64,000 nucleotides of DNA from Burkholderiales bacterium. GTDB lineage: Bacteria; Pseudomonadota; Gammaproteobacteria; Burkholderiales; Burkholderiaceae_C. Under the pieces are notes generated by a model. That model did not search any database and was not told the origin of the DNA. It saw only the letters and a program-made list of their open reading frames with translations. Position numbers and translations under genes: made by a program. Location of the stretch: the NCBI GenBank assembly GCA_947453625.1, contig CANGHK010000021.1, forward strand, positions 1 to 64,000. The letters run 5' to 3'. Of this stretch, positions 35,762 through 46,098 are shown piece by piece. Each line of letters starts with the position of its first letter. Within the stretch, counting starts at the first letter, position 1.

Positions 35762-37480
35762 TCAGTGTCTCCAGGCTTGTGTTTTTCGGTCGACCTGCCA
35801 GGCCAGTGCCGTGAACAGCAACATAGCCAGGCTGGACGCGGCAGTGATCATCACGGCGCAGGCGGCGGCTGCGCCCATCTCGCCGGCTTCGTCGAGGTTG
35901 AGGATCGCGATCGCCGCCACCTTGGTCTCGGGCGAGTACAGGAACACCACGGCCGAGATCGTCGTCATCGCGTTGATGAAGAAGTAGCGCGCGATGTCGA
36001 CCAGCGCCGGGCTGCAGATCGGCAGCGTGACCCGCCGCAGCGTGACCCAGAACGGCACCTTGAGTGACGCCGAGACCGCCTCGAACTCGGCGTCCAGCGC
36101 CTTCAGCGCGGTGACCGCGGTCAGGTGGCCGGTGGTGTAAAAGTGGGCGATGGTGCAGCAGGTCAGCAGCGTCATCGTGTGGTACAGCCCGCCCAGCGGG
36201 TTGGCCGGCGCGTTGAAGAAGAAGATCGTGCCCAGGCCCAGCACCAGCCCGGGTACCGCCATAGGCAGCATCGCCAGCAGCCTGACCGCGGCGCGCAGCG
36301 GCGCCGCGCCTTGGGTCTTTTCCAGCAGGTAGGCGCCGGCAAAGACCAGCGCGGTGCCGAACAGCGCCGTGCCGCTGGCCAGCGTCAGGCTGTTGACGAA
36401 GGCCTCGCCGACCTCGGCGTCGACCAGGCCCATCGTGTAATGCTTGAGCGTGGGTTGCAGCTTGTAGGGCCAGAAGCTGGCAAACGACGCGAACACCGCC
36501 ATGCCTATCATCGCCAGCACCAGCGCGGCGATCAGCGCGCAGTAGCCGGTGGCCAGGCCGTCGCGCCAGGCCTTGGGCTTGGGCCGGTAGGGCAGGGCGC
36601 GCGCGGTCAGCATCGCGGTCTGTTTGGCCGCGATCGCGCGGTCGACGCCGAAGGTCAGCACGGCAGGGGCCAGCAGCAGCAGCGCCACCACCGCGCCGCG
36701 CTGGAAGTCCTGCTGGCCTATCACCAGTTTGAAGACATCGGTGGCGAGCATGTTGAAGTTGCCGCCTATCACCTTGGGGATGCCGAAATCGGTCATCACC
36801 AGCGTGAACGTCACCAGAGCGGCCGAGATCAGGCCGTATCTGGCGCCCGGCAGCGTGATGGTGTGAAAGCGCCGCCAGGGCCGTGTGCCCATCGCTTCGG
36901 CGGCCTCGTAGAGCCGGCCGTCGGCCGCGCCGAGTGCCGTGACCAGGATCATCAGCGCGTGCGGCAGCACCGCGAAGCATTCGGCCAGCACGATGCCCGG
37001 CGCGCCGTAGATCTGCGCTATCCCCAGGGCCTGCATCGCACCCTTGAGCAGGCCCTGGTTGCCGAACCAGTAAATCAGCGAGATGGCCGACAGCAGCGAG
37101 GGCGCGAGCAGCGGCAGCAGCGTGATGCCGCGCAGCAGCGGCTTGAAGCGCATCCGGCTGCGGCGCAGCGCGTAGGCGAAGGCGAAGGCCAGCGGCAGCG
37201 TGATCGCGGTGACCAGCGCCGACACCCACAGGCTGTTGGCCAGTGAGTCCAGCAGCGCGGGCGTGCGGGCGTAGGCGATGAAGTTGGCCGCGCCGGCGAA
37301 GCGGCCGCTGGCGTCTTCGACCGCTTGCTTGAGGATGGCCGCCAGCGGCGCGGCCAGGAATACCGCGAGCAGCAGCAGCACCCCGGCCAGCCCGGCATGC
37401 GCCACGCGCTCGGCCGGGGCTGTGCGCAGGTGTGGCGCCGGCTTGGCCGATGGCTTGCGCGCCGGCAGCACCGCGCTCAC
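35762..37480 (-). CDS. phnU2: 2-Aminoethylphosphonate ABC transporter permease (two fused permease domains)
   Basis: 572 residues from a GTG at 37480 with GAGGGA six bases upstream; an in-frame TTG six codons earlier is less likely. About twelve transmembrane segments form two complete permease halves, each with an EAA-type loop (EAAEAMGTRPWRRFHTITLPGA and EAVSASLKVPFWVTLRRVTLP; key residues E-A-x3-G/S-x9-T-L-P). This fused arrangement is characteristic of the second type of 2-aminoethylphosphonate importer. The start region overlaps the ATPase gene end by a few bases or abuts it, suggesting coupling. Confidence 0.9.
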   Translation of the reverse strand: MSAVLPARKPSAKPAPHLRTAPAERVAHAGLAGVLLLLAVFLAAPLAAILKQAVEDASGRFAGAANFIAYARTPALLDSLANSLWVSALVTAITLPLAFAFAYALRRSRMRFKPLLRGITLLPLLAPSLLSAISLIYWFGNQGLLKGAMQALGIAQIYGAPGIVLAECFAVLPHALMILVTALGAADGRLYEAAEAMGTRPWRRFHTITLPGARYGLISAALVTFTLVMTDFGIPKVIGGNFNMLATDVFKLVIGQQDFQRGAVVALLLLAPAVLTFGVDRAIAAKQTAMLTARALPYRPKPKAWRDGLATGYCALIAALVLAMIGMAVFASFASFWPYKLQPTLKHYTMGLVDAEVGEAFVNSLTLASGTALFGTALVFAGAYLLEKTQGAAPLRAAVRLLAMLPMAVPGLVLGLGTIFFFNAPANPLGGLYHTMTLLTCCTIAHFYTTGHLTAVTALKALDAEFEAVSASLKVPFWVTLRRVTLPICSPALVDIARYFFINAMTTISAVVFLYSPETKVAAIAILNLDEAGEMGAAAACAVMITAASSLAMLLFTALAWQVDRKTQAWRH

Positions 37481-37490
37481 GAAAAATCCC

Positions 37491-38567
37491 TCACGCAAAT
37501 GTCCTCAGGCGCTCGGGCAGCAGCCGCAACGGCAGGCGCGAGCCGAGCGCCAGGTCATGCTCGGACAGGAAGTTCAGCGACAGTGTGACCGACAGCCGTT
37601 GCTCGCCCAGCGCCGGACTGGCCACCTGCACCAGGCAATACGAACCCAGGAACTCGATCTTCTCGATGCAGGCCTCGAACACATTGCTGTCGCCCGGGGC
37701 CAGGGGCCGGGCCAGCACGTCCTCGGGCCGCAGGTAGACGGTGACCTCGCGGTCGGTCTGGCCGCCGTGCGGGCAATCGAACAGCGTGTTGCCCAGCCGC
37801 ATGCCGCTGCCCGCCAGCAAGGTGGCCGGCAAGGCATTGACCCGGCCGACGAAATCCGCGACGAAGGCCGAGGCCGGCTCGCGGTAGACCTGCATCGGCG
37901 TGCCCACCTGCTCGATCACGCCGTGGTTCATCACGACGATGCGGTCGGCCACCGACAGCGCCTCTTCCTGGTCATGTGTGACCATGATGGTGGTCACGCC
38001 CAGTCGCCGCTGCAGGCTCTTGATCTCCTGGCGCAGTTTGACGCGGACGATCGCGTCCAGCGCCGACAGCGGCTCGTCCAGCAGCAGCAGGCCGGGCGAG
38101 GTGGCGAGCGCGCGGGCCAGCGCGATGCGCTGCTGCTGGCCGCCCGAGAGCTGCGCCGGGAACTTGCCCTGGCTGCCGGGCAGGCCGACCAGGCCGAGCA
38201 GTTCGGCCACGCGGTCGCGGATCTGGGCCTTGGGCCGGCGCAGGTTGACCAGGCCGTAGGCCACGTTGTCGGTCACGCTGAGGTTGGGGAACAGCGCGTA
38301 GGACTGGAACACGATGCCGTAGTCGCGCTGCGCCGGCTGCAGCGTGGAGATGTCGCGCCCGGCCTGGAGGATGCGGCCGGCGCTCTGGGCCTCTAGCCCG
38401 GCGATGATGCGCAGCAGCGTGGTCTTGCCGCAGCCCGACGGCCCGAGGAAGCAGACGAACTCGCCCTTGGGGATGTCGAGGTCGACCCCGCGCAGCGCGG
38501 TGAAGCTGCCGAACTGCTTGGCGATGCCGGCCAGTTGCAGGTAAGGCGCGGCGCTCACCGGCGTCAT
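37491..38567 (-). CDS. phnT2: 2-Aminoethylphosphonate ABC transporter ATPase
   Basis: 358 residues. Walker A GPSGCGKTTLLRI, signature LSGGQQQRIALARAL, Walker B LLLLDEPLSALD and H-loop MVTHDQEEAL. The C-terminal 110 residues form a TOBE-like regulatory domain (VYLRPEDVLARP), as in PotA/FbpC-type importers. It powers the fused permease encoded directly downstream and lies 4 bp after the binding-protein gene. Confidence 0.92.
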   Translation of the reverse strand: MTPVSAAPYLQLAGIAKQFGSFTALRGVDLDIPKGEFVCFLGPSGCGKTTLLRIIAGLEAQSAGRILQAGRDISTLQPAQRDYGIVFQSYALFPNLSVTDNVAYGLVNLRRPKAQIRDRVAELLGLVGLPGSQGKFPAQLSGGQQQRIALARALATSPGLLLLDEPLSALDAIVRVKLRQEIKSLQRRLGVTTIMVTHDQEEALSVADRIVVMNHGVIEQVGTPMQVYREPASAFVADFVGRVNALPATLLAGSGMRLGNTLFDCPHGGQTDREVTVYLRPEDVLARPLAPGDSNVFEACIEKIEFLGSYCLVQVASPALGEQRLSVTLSLNFLSEHDLALGSRLPLRLLPERLRTFA

Positions 38568-38571
38568 CCCC

Positions 38572-39639
38572 TTATTTCTTGGGCTCGGACTTCGCGCTGT
38601 AGCGCTTGTTCCACTCGGCCAGCACGCGCTCGCGGCCCTCGGCGGCGACGTTGAAGTCCATCTTCACCAGCCGCGCCTCGTAGTCCTTGGGCACGTTGGC
38701 CAAGGGGGCCGCCACGCCGGGCTGGGCGGTGATTGCGAAGTTCTTGCCGTACAGCATCATCGCGTCCTTGCTCGATGCCCAGTCGGCCAGCTTCTGCGCC
38801 GCGGCCAGCTTCTTCGTGCCCTTGTGGATCGCGAAGGCCTCCAGGTCCCAGCCCAGGCCCTCCTTGGGGAACACCAGGTCTATCGGCGCGCCCTTGGCCT
38901 TGTTGGCATTGCCGCGGTACTCGAAGCTGATGCCCACCACATATTCACCAGCGGCCGCCATGTTGCAGGGCTTGCTGCCGGAGTGCGTGTACTGGCCGAT
39001 GTTCTCGTGCAGCGCGTCCATGAACTTCCAGCCGCCGCCCCGGCCGTTGTCGTCGCCCCAGAGGGTCAACCAGGCGGTGACGTCGAAGAACCCGGTGCCC
39101 GAACTGGCCGGGTTGGGCATCACCACCTGGCCTTTGTAGGCCGGCTTGGTCAGGTCTTTCCAGGTCTCGGGCTTGGGGATGCCCTTCTTGGCCGCCTCCA
39201 CCGTGTTGAAGCACACTGTCGCGCCCCAGACGTCCATGCCGAACCAGGCCGGTGGGTTCTTCTTGTCGCGGTAGCTCGACATGATGGCGTCGAGGTTGAG
39301 CGGCTTGTAGGGCTCGAGCATGCCGTTCTTGTCGAGCAGCGCCAGGCTGGACGCGGCCACGCCCATCACCGCGTCGGCCTGCGGGTTGGCTTTCTCGGCC
39401 AGCAGTTTGGCGGTGACCACGCCCGTGCTGTCGCGCACCCATTTCAGCTCGATCTCGGGATAGGCCTTGTTGAAGCCTTCCTGGTAGGCCTTGAGCTGGT
39501 CGGTCTCGAGCGCGGTGTAGACCAGCAACTGGGTCTTGCCTTGGGCCAGCGCGGTGTTGGCCGCGAGTGCCAGCGCCAGCAGGCCGAACAGGCGCGGGGC
39601 TTGTTGCCGGAGGCGGGTCGGGGTGCCGTGGTGTCGCAT
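38572..39639 (-). CDS. phnS2: 2-Aminoethylphosphonate ABC transporter substrate-binding protein
   Basis: 355 residues, starting at an ATG with CAGGAGA upstream; the frame is open 26 codons earlier. A signal peptide ends NTALAQG near residue 33, giving a periplasmic protein of the iron/spermidine-like type II binding fold (LLVYTALETDQLKAYQEGFNK, GFFDVTAWL). Position and neighbours identify the ligand as 2-aminoethylphosphonate. First gene of the minus arm, reading away from phnR and from the inverted repeat at 39754-39786. Confidence 0.92.
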   Translation of the reverse strand: MRHHGTPTRLRQQAPRLFGLLALALAANTALAQGKTQLLVYTALETDQLKAYQEGFNKAYPEIELKWVRDSTGVVTAKLLAEKANPQADAVMGVAASSLALLDKNGMLEPYKPLNLDAIMSSYRDKKNPPAWFGMDVWGATVCFNTVEAAKKGIPKPETWKDLTKPAYKGQVVMPNPASSGTGFFDVTAWLTLWGDDNGRGGGWKFMDALHENIGQYTHSGSKPCNMAAAGEYVVGISFEYRGNANKAKGAPIDLVFPKEGLGWDLEAFAIHKGTKKLAAAQKLADWASSKDAMMLYGKNFAITAQPGVAAPLANVPKDYEARLVKMDFNVAAEGRERVLAEWNKRYSAKSEPKK

Positions 39640-39753
39640 CGAAATCTCCTGTTGGATGGGCTGAATGCACAAACCGTCGAGCATGAACCGGCAGCCGTGA
39701 CAGCCTGATGACGGCAACGCCCGCTACGGGCGATGTTGTAGTGGCTGTCGCTG

Positions 39754-39786
39754 ATTGTCAACGGTTGTCGGTATATTGTTGACAAT
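39754..39786. promoter_or_regulatory. Inverted repeat, probable PhnR operator with divergent -35 boxes
   Basis: ATTGTCAAC-N15-GTTGACAAT, a perfect 9-bp inverted repeat in the interval between the start codons of phnS2 (-) and phnR (+). Each arm contains TTGACA facing outward: 39779-39784 on + and 39756-39761 on -. GntR-family regulators bind such symmetric sites, and PhnR is encoded next to it, so it is the prime candidate to bind here. Binding is inferred. Confidence 0.7.
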
Positions 39787-39807
39787 CTTCAATCTCGGGC
39801 GTCCAAT
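39779..39807 (+). promoter_or_regulatory. Candidate promoter of phnR
   Basis: TTGACA at 39779-39784, a 17-bp spacer, then TCCAAT at 39802-39807. Transcription would begin close to the ATG at 39815, implying a leaderless message there or use of the later ATG at 39941. The -35 box lies within the inverted repeat. On the other strand TTGACA (39761-39756) is followed after 15 bp by TACAAC as a weaker match for phnS2. Confidence 0.5.
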
Positions 39808-39814
39808 CGGTGTC

Positions 39815-41900
<2,086 letters not shown>

Positions 41901-41904
41901 GTTG

Positions 41905-41950
41905 CCCCCCCCCCGCAGCGCCTTCGGCGCTTCCCCCCCAGGGGGGCCGA
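41905..41950. repeat. Intergenic GC-run element, copy 2
   Basis: A run of nine C followed by GCAGCGCCTTCGGCGCTTCC and CCCCAGGGGGG, giving nested hairpins (GCGCCTTCGGCGC and CCCCCC/GGGGGG) in the 225-bp gap between phnA and phnY. It could end or attenuate the phnRA transcript. Confidence 0.45.
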
Positions 41951-42125
41951 GCCCGGACACGCAAGGTCCGATGGACTTTGCGTGCCTGGCGAGGAGTCGG
42001 GCTGCAAAGTCCGGCGCGGCCGGCAAGGCACGCCAGCGGCCCGGCAGAGCCGGTTCCGCGGCGTCCGCTGGGTTGCGCCCGACGCATGGGCCTGCGATGG
42101 TGCTTCAGTGGCAAGGAGAGCTGCG

Positions 42126-43553
42126 ATGAGGCACGAAGGCCTTCGGCTGGCTGGCGAGGTGGTGGGCGCCGGCCGCGCCGCGCACGTCGAGGTGCACAAC
42201 CCCTATACCGGCGCGCTGGTCGGCACGGTGCCGAAAGCCACGCTGGACGAGGTGCGCCGGGCTTTCGACATCGCGCGCGGCTACCGCGCCACGCTCACCC
42301 GCTTCGAGCGCGCCAACATCCTGAACCAGGCGGCTGCGGCGGTGCGCCAGCGCACGCCCGAGATCGCCGCGCTGATTACCGCCGAGAGCGGGCTGTGCCT
42401 GAAGGACAGCCGCTACGAAGCCGGGCGGGTGGCCGACGTGCTGATGTTCGGCGCCCACGAGGTGCTCAAGGACGACGGTCAGACCTTCAGCTGCGACATC
42501 ACGCCACATGGGCGCGCGCGCAAGGTCTTCACCCAGCGCGAGCCGCTGCAGGGCGTGATCAGCGCGATCACGCCTTTCAACCACCCGATGAACCAGGTCG
42601 CGCACAAAGTGGTGCCGTCCATCGCCAGCAACAACCGGATGGTGCTGAAACCTTCGGAGAAAGTACCGCTGTCGGCCTTGCTGTTTGCCGACATCCTCTA
42701 CGCCTCCGGGCTGCCGCCCGAGATGCTGAGCGTGATCACCGGTGATCCGCGCGAAATCGCCGATGAGTTGATCACCCACCCTGCCGTCGACCTGGTGACC
42801 TTCACCGGCGGCGTGGCGATCGGCAAATACATTGCCGCCAAGGCCGGTTACCGCCGCATCGTGCTGGAGCTCGGCGGCAACGACCCGATCATCGTGATGG
42901 ACGATGCCGATCTGGATGAGGCCAGCACGCTGGCGGTGTCGGGCTCGTACAAGAACTCGGGCCAGCGCTGCACGGCGGTCAAGCGCATGCTGGTGCACCA
43001 GCAGGTGGCGGCGGAATTCACCGAATTGGTGGTGGCCAAGACGCTGGCCTGGCGCCACGGCGACCCGTCCGACCCGGTCAACGACATGGGCACGGTGATC
43101 GACGAGGCCGCGGCGCGGCTGTTCGAATCCCGGGTCGATACGGCGATCGCGCAGGGTGCCCGGCTGCTGGCCGGCCACCGCCGCGACGGCGCGCAATACG
43201 CGCCGACCGTGCTCGACCGGGTGCGGCCCGAGATGGCGCTGGTGCGCGAGGAGACCTTCGGCCCGGTGTCGCCGATCATCACCTTCTCCAGCGTCGACGA
43301 AGCGATTGCGATCGCCAACAGCACCGCCTACGGCTTGTCGTCGTCGGTCTGCACCAACCGGATGGACGACATCAGCCGCTTCGTCAATGGCTTGCAGATG
43401 GGCACCGTCAACGTGCGCGAGGTGCCCGGTTACCGGCTGGAGCTGACCCCCTTCGGGGGCATCAAGGACTCGGGCCTGGGCTACAAGGAAGGCGTTCAGG
43501 AGGCGATCAAGAGCTTCACCAACACCAAGACCTGGTCCATGCCCTGGAACTGA
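42126..43553 (+). CDS. phnY: Phosphonoacetaldehyde dehydrogenase
   Basis: 475 residues, NAD-dependent aldehyde dehydrogenase oxidising phosphonoacetaldehyde to phosphonoacetate. Catalytic Cys282 in NSGQRCTAVKR, general base Glu248 in VLELGGNDP, and the cofactor loop ITPFNHPMNQVAHKVVPSI (key part TPFNHP). The ATG has CAAGGAGAG upstream. It links PhnW and PhnA, and its presence next to both makes the assignment firm. The HD-domain gene follows after 5 bp. Confidence 0.94.
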   Translation: MRHEGLRLAGEVVGAGRAAHVEVHNPYTGALVGTVPKATLDEVRRAFDIARGYRATLTRFERANILNQAAAAVRQRTPEIAALITAESGLCLKDSRYEAGRVADVLMFGAHEVLKDDGQTFSCDITPHGRARKVFTQREPLQGVISAITPFNHPMNQVAHKVVPSIASNNRMVLKPSEKVPLSALLFADILYASGLPPEMLSVITGDPREIADELITHPAVDLVTFTGGVAIGKYIAAKAGYRRIVLELGGNDPIIVMDDADLDEASTLAVSGSYKNSGQRCTAVKRMLVHQQVAAEFTELVVAKTLAWRHGDPSDPVNDMGTVIDEAAARLFESRVDTAIAQGARLLAGHRRDGAQYAPTVLDRVRPEMALVREETFGPVSPIITFSSVDEAIAIANSTAYGLSSSVCTNRMDDISRFVNGLQMGTVNVREVPGYRLELTPFGGIKDSGLGYKEGVQEAIKSFTNTKTWSMPWN

Positions 43554-43558
43554 GCACC

Positions 43559-44119
43559 ATGCCCGCCACCTCGCTGTTTTCCGTCGACGACATCCACACC
43601 CTGCTGCACCGGCGCGGCCATGAGCAGTACAGCGGTGAGCCCGTCACCCAGTTGCAGCATGCGCTGCAGACGGCGGCCCAGGCCGAGGCCGAAGGGGCCG
43701 ACGACGAACTGACCACCGCCGCGCTGCTGCACGACCTGGGCCATCTGGTGCAGGACCTGGGTGAGACGCCGACGCTGCGCGGGGTGGACGACCTGCACCA
43801 GTTCATTGCGCTGCCGTTTCTGCGCGGGCTGTTTCCTGACCGGGTGCTGCATGCCGTGCAGCACCATGTCGACGCCAAGCGCTACCTGTGCGCCATGCGG
43901 CCTGGCTATCTGCAGGCGCTGTCGGCCGACTCGCAGCGCAGCCTGGTGCTGCAGGGTGGCGTGTTCGATGCCGCGCAGGCCGCCGCCTTCATCGACCGGG
44001 CCGGCGCGGCGGACGCCGTGCGGCTGCGGCTGTGGGACGACCTGGCCAAATCGGCTGACGCGGTGACGCCGCCGCTGGCGCATTTCATCGAGCGTGCGCG
44101 CCGGATCGCGCTGCGATGA
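43559..44119 (+). CDS. Phosphonate-operon HD-domain protein (PhnZ-like)
   Basis: 186 residues. HD-superfamily metal ligands: His in LQHALQTA, the HD pair in LLHDLGHLVQDL and later His pairs in VQHHVDAKRYL. This matches the HDIG proteins regularly found with phosphonate degradation genes, distantly related to PhnZ, the mixed-valent di-iron oxygenase that cleaves hydroxylated aminoethylphosphonate. Whether it is an oxygenase or a phosphohydrolase cannot be read from the sequence. It directly follows phnY. Confidence 0.85.
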   Translation: MPATSLFSVDDIHTLLHRRGHEQYSGEPVTQLQHALQTAAQAEAEGADDELTTAALLHDLGHLVQDLGETPTLRGVDDLHQFIALPFLRGLFPDRVLHAVQHHVDAKRYLCAMRPGYLQALSADSQRSLVLQGGVFDAAQAAAFIDRAGAADAVRLRLWDDLAKSADAVTPPLAHFIERARRIALR

Positions 44120-44195
44120 GCGTTGCCGTTTCGGCCGGTGTCGCTCCACCCGCTGCAGTCTGTGCCCGTCGCGATGTGGGCCAGGACGTCGCCGC

Positions 44196-45068
44196 ATGGC
44201 GTTGACCTGGCCCATCGTCGCCGCCGTGCTGCTCGGTGCCCTGCTGCACGCGGTCTGGAACGCCCTGGTCAAGTCCAGCGCCGACAAGCCGCTCGACACC
44301 GCGCTGGTGCACTTCATGGGCGCCTGCGTGGCGTTGCCGGCGCTGTGTTGGACGGGGTTGCCGCGGCCGGAGTCGGCGCCCTTCATCGCCGCGTCGTTGC
44401 TGGTCCACATCGGCTACTACACCGCGCTGGCCGGCGCCTACCAGCATGGCGACCTGGGGCTGACCTACCCGATCATGCGCGGCTTCGCGCCGCTGCTGGT
44501 GGCGCTGGGCAGCCTGCCGCTGATCGGCGAGGCGCCGAGCGCGGTGGCCTGGCTGGGCATCGTCGGCATCACGTTGGGTGTGGCGCTGGTCGGTCTGGCG
44601 CACCCGGGCGATGCGCTGCACCACGGCAAGGCAGTGCGCTACGCATTCACCAACGCCGGGATCATCGCGGTCTACACCGTGATCGACGGCCTGGGCGTGC
44701 GCAGCGAGGTGGCCCATGGCGGCGACGCGCTGCGCTATGTGATGCTGCTGTTCGTTCTGGACGGGGTGTCGTACCCGCTGCTGGTCTGGCTGCGCCGCGG
44801 CCCGGCCGGGCGCCGGCAGATCCTGGTCTATGCGCGCGGGCGCTGGCCGCTGGCCACGCTGGGCGGCTGCGCCTCGATCGGCTCGTACGCGGTGGCGCTG
44901 TGGGCGATGACGCATGCGCCGGTGGCCAGCGTGGCCGCGCTGCGCGAGACCTCGGTGCTGTTCGCCGCGGTTCTGGGCAGCCGGCTGCTGCAGGAGAAAT
45001 TTGGTCTGCAGCGGGCGCTGGGCACCGGCGTGATCGTCGCCGGCGTGATGGCCTTGAGAATGGCCTGA
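44196..45068 (+). CDS. EamA/DMT-family transporter
   Basis: 290 residues with about ten hydrophobic segments in two repeated halves, the EamA pattern of drug/metabolite exporters (ALLHAVWNALVKSSADK at the start, ALRETSVLFAAVLGSRLLQEKFG in the second repeat). It starts 76 bp after the HD-protein gene, on the same strand, so it may belong to the phosphonate plus arm and export a by-product; a separate gene is equally possible. Confidence 0.88.
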   Translation: MALTWPIVAAVLLGALLHAVWNALVKSSADKPLDTALVHFMGACVALPALCWTGLPRPESAPFIAASLLVHIGYYTALAGAYQHGDLGLTYPIMRGFAPLLVALGSLPLIGEAPSAVAWLGIVGITLGVALVGLAHPGDALHHGKAVRYAFTNAGIIAVYTVIDGLGVRSEVAHGGDALRYVMLLFVLDGVSYPLLVWLRRGPAGRRQILVYARGRWPLATLGGCASIGSYAVALWAMTHAPVASVAALRETSVLFAAVLGSRLLQEKFGLQRALGTGVIVAGVMALRMA

Positions 45069-45127
45069 GCGCTCGGCGTGCAGCCTGCTGCCGCCCGGCT
45101 CACCCCGTCGCGCGTCCCCATCCCACG

Positions 45128-46012
45128 TCAGCCGCGCCGAGTCAGGCGCCCGGCGATCACCAGCGCCACACCGCCCAGCACCGCCGCCGATGCGCCCAGC
45201 AGATGCGGCGTCAGCCGCTCGTCCATCAGCAGCACGCCGCCGGCGGTGGCCAGCGCCGGCACCGTCAGTTGCAGGATCGCCGCCCGCGTGGCAGTCAGCC
45301 CCTTCAGCGCGGTGTACCAGACGGCGTAGCCCAGGCCCGAGGCCAGCGCGCCCGACGCCAGGGCCAGCAGCAGGCCGGGCGTGTCCCAGTGGGCCTGGGA
45401 CCATGTCAGCGCGCTCATCCCCAGTGCCAGCGGCGTGGCGCGCAGGAAGTTGCCGGCCGTGACCGAGGTGGCGTCGCCCGCGCCGCGGCCGCGCAAGGTG
45501 TAGACCGCCCAGGCCAGGCCGGCACAGGCCATCAGCCCGCCCGCGGTCATCGAAGGCATCGCCAGCCCTGGCAGCAGCAGCCAGACCAGGCCGGCGCTGG
45601 CGCCCGCCAGCCCCAGCCACTGCACGCGCCCCAGCCGCTCACCGTGCCACAGTCCCCAGCCGATCATGCTGGTCTGCACCACGCCGAACAGCAGCAGCGC
45701 GCCGGTGGCCGCGCTCAGGCTGATGTAGGCGAACGAGAAGCCCTCGGCATAGACGAACAGCGCCAGCGCCGAACGCCAGTCGCCGGCTTGCCATGGCCTG
45801 CTGGCCGCCGCCGGCTGCAGCCGACCGCGCCAGGCCAGCAGCAGCGCCAGCATCAGCGCGCCCGAGGCCAGACGCAGGCTGGTGAAGCTGGCCGCGTCGA
45901 GGGCGGCCTGGCGCAGCGCGACGCGGCACAGCAGTGAGTTGCCGGCAAAGGCCAGCAGTGCCAAGGTCGTCAGGATGGCGATGCGCCAGGGCGAGGGGGC
46001 GGGTGGGTTCAT
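45128..46012 (-). CDS. EamA/DMT-family transporter
   Basis: 294 residues with ten predicted membrane segments in two EamA repeats (LLAFAGNSLLCRVALRQ, GVVQTSMIGWGLWHGERLGRVQWLGLAGASAGL, YTALKGLTATRAAILQLTVP). It converges with the other EamA gene but is only distantly similar to it, so this is not a recent duplication. The start ATG lies at 46012; upstream open frame is not protein-like. The substrate is unknown. Confidence 0.88.
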   Translation of the reverse strand: MNPPAPSPWRIAILTTLALLAFAGNSLLCRVALRQAALDAASFTSLRLASGALMLALLLAWRGRLQPAAASRPWQAGDWRSALALFVYAEGFSFAYISLSAATGALLLFGVVQTSMIGWGLWHGERLGRVQWLGLAGASAGLVWLLLPGLAMPSMTAGGLMACAGLAWAVYTLRGRGAGDATSVTAGNFLRATPLALGMSALTWSQAHWDTPGLLLALASGALASGLGYAVWYTALKGLTATRAAILQLTVPALATAGGVLLMDERLTPHLLGASAAVLGGVALVIAGRLTRRG

Positions 46013-46035
46013 GCGTCGATGGTAGGGGCTGGGTC

Positions 46036-46047
46036 GGCCCGCGGGCC
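46036..46047. repeat. 12-bp palindrome, second copy
   Basis: GGCCCGCGGGCC upstream of the EamA gene start, identical to the palindrome at 22055-22066, here extended by a further CCGCGGG. Confidence 0.35.
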
Positions 46048-46098
46048 CGCGGGTTGGCCCCGATGGCGCTGGGCCTGACTCCGCGCCGCCGGACCGCT

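Noticed and set aside
44085-45620. Long minus-strand open frame across the EamA genes
   Set aside because: Gln/Arg-rich antisense frame without any recognisable domain; both EamA genes are clear in other frames.
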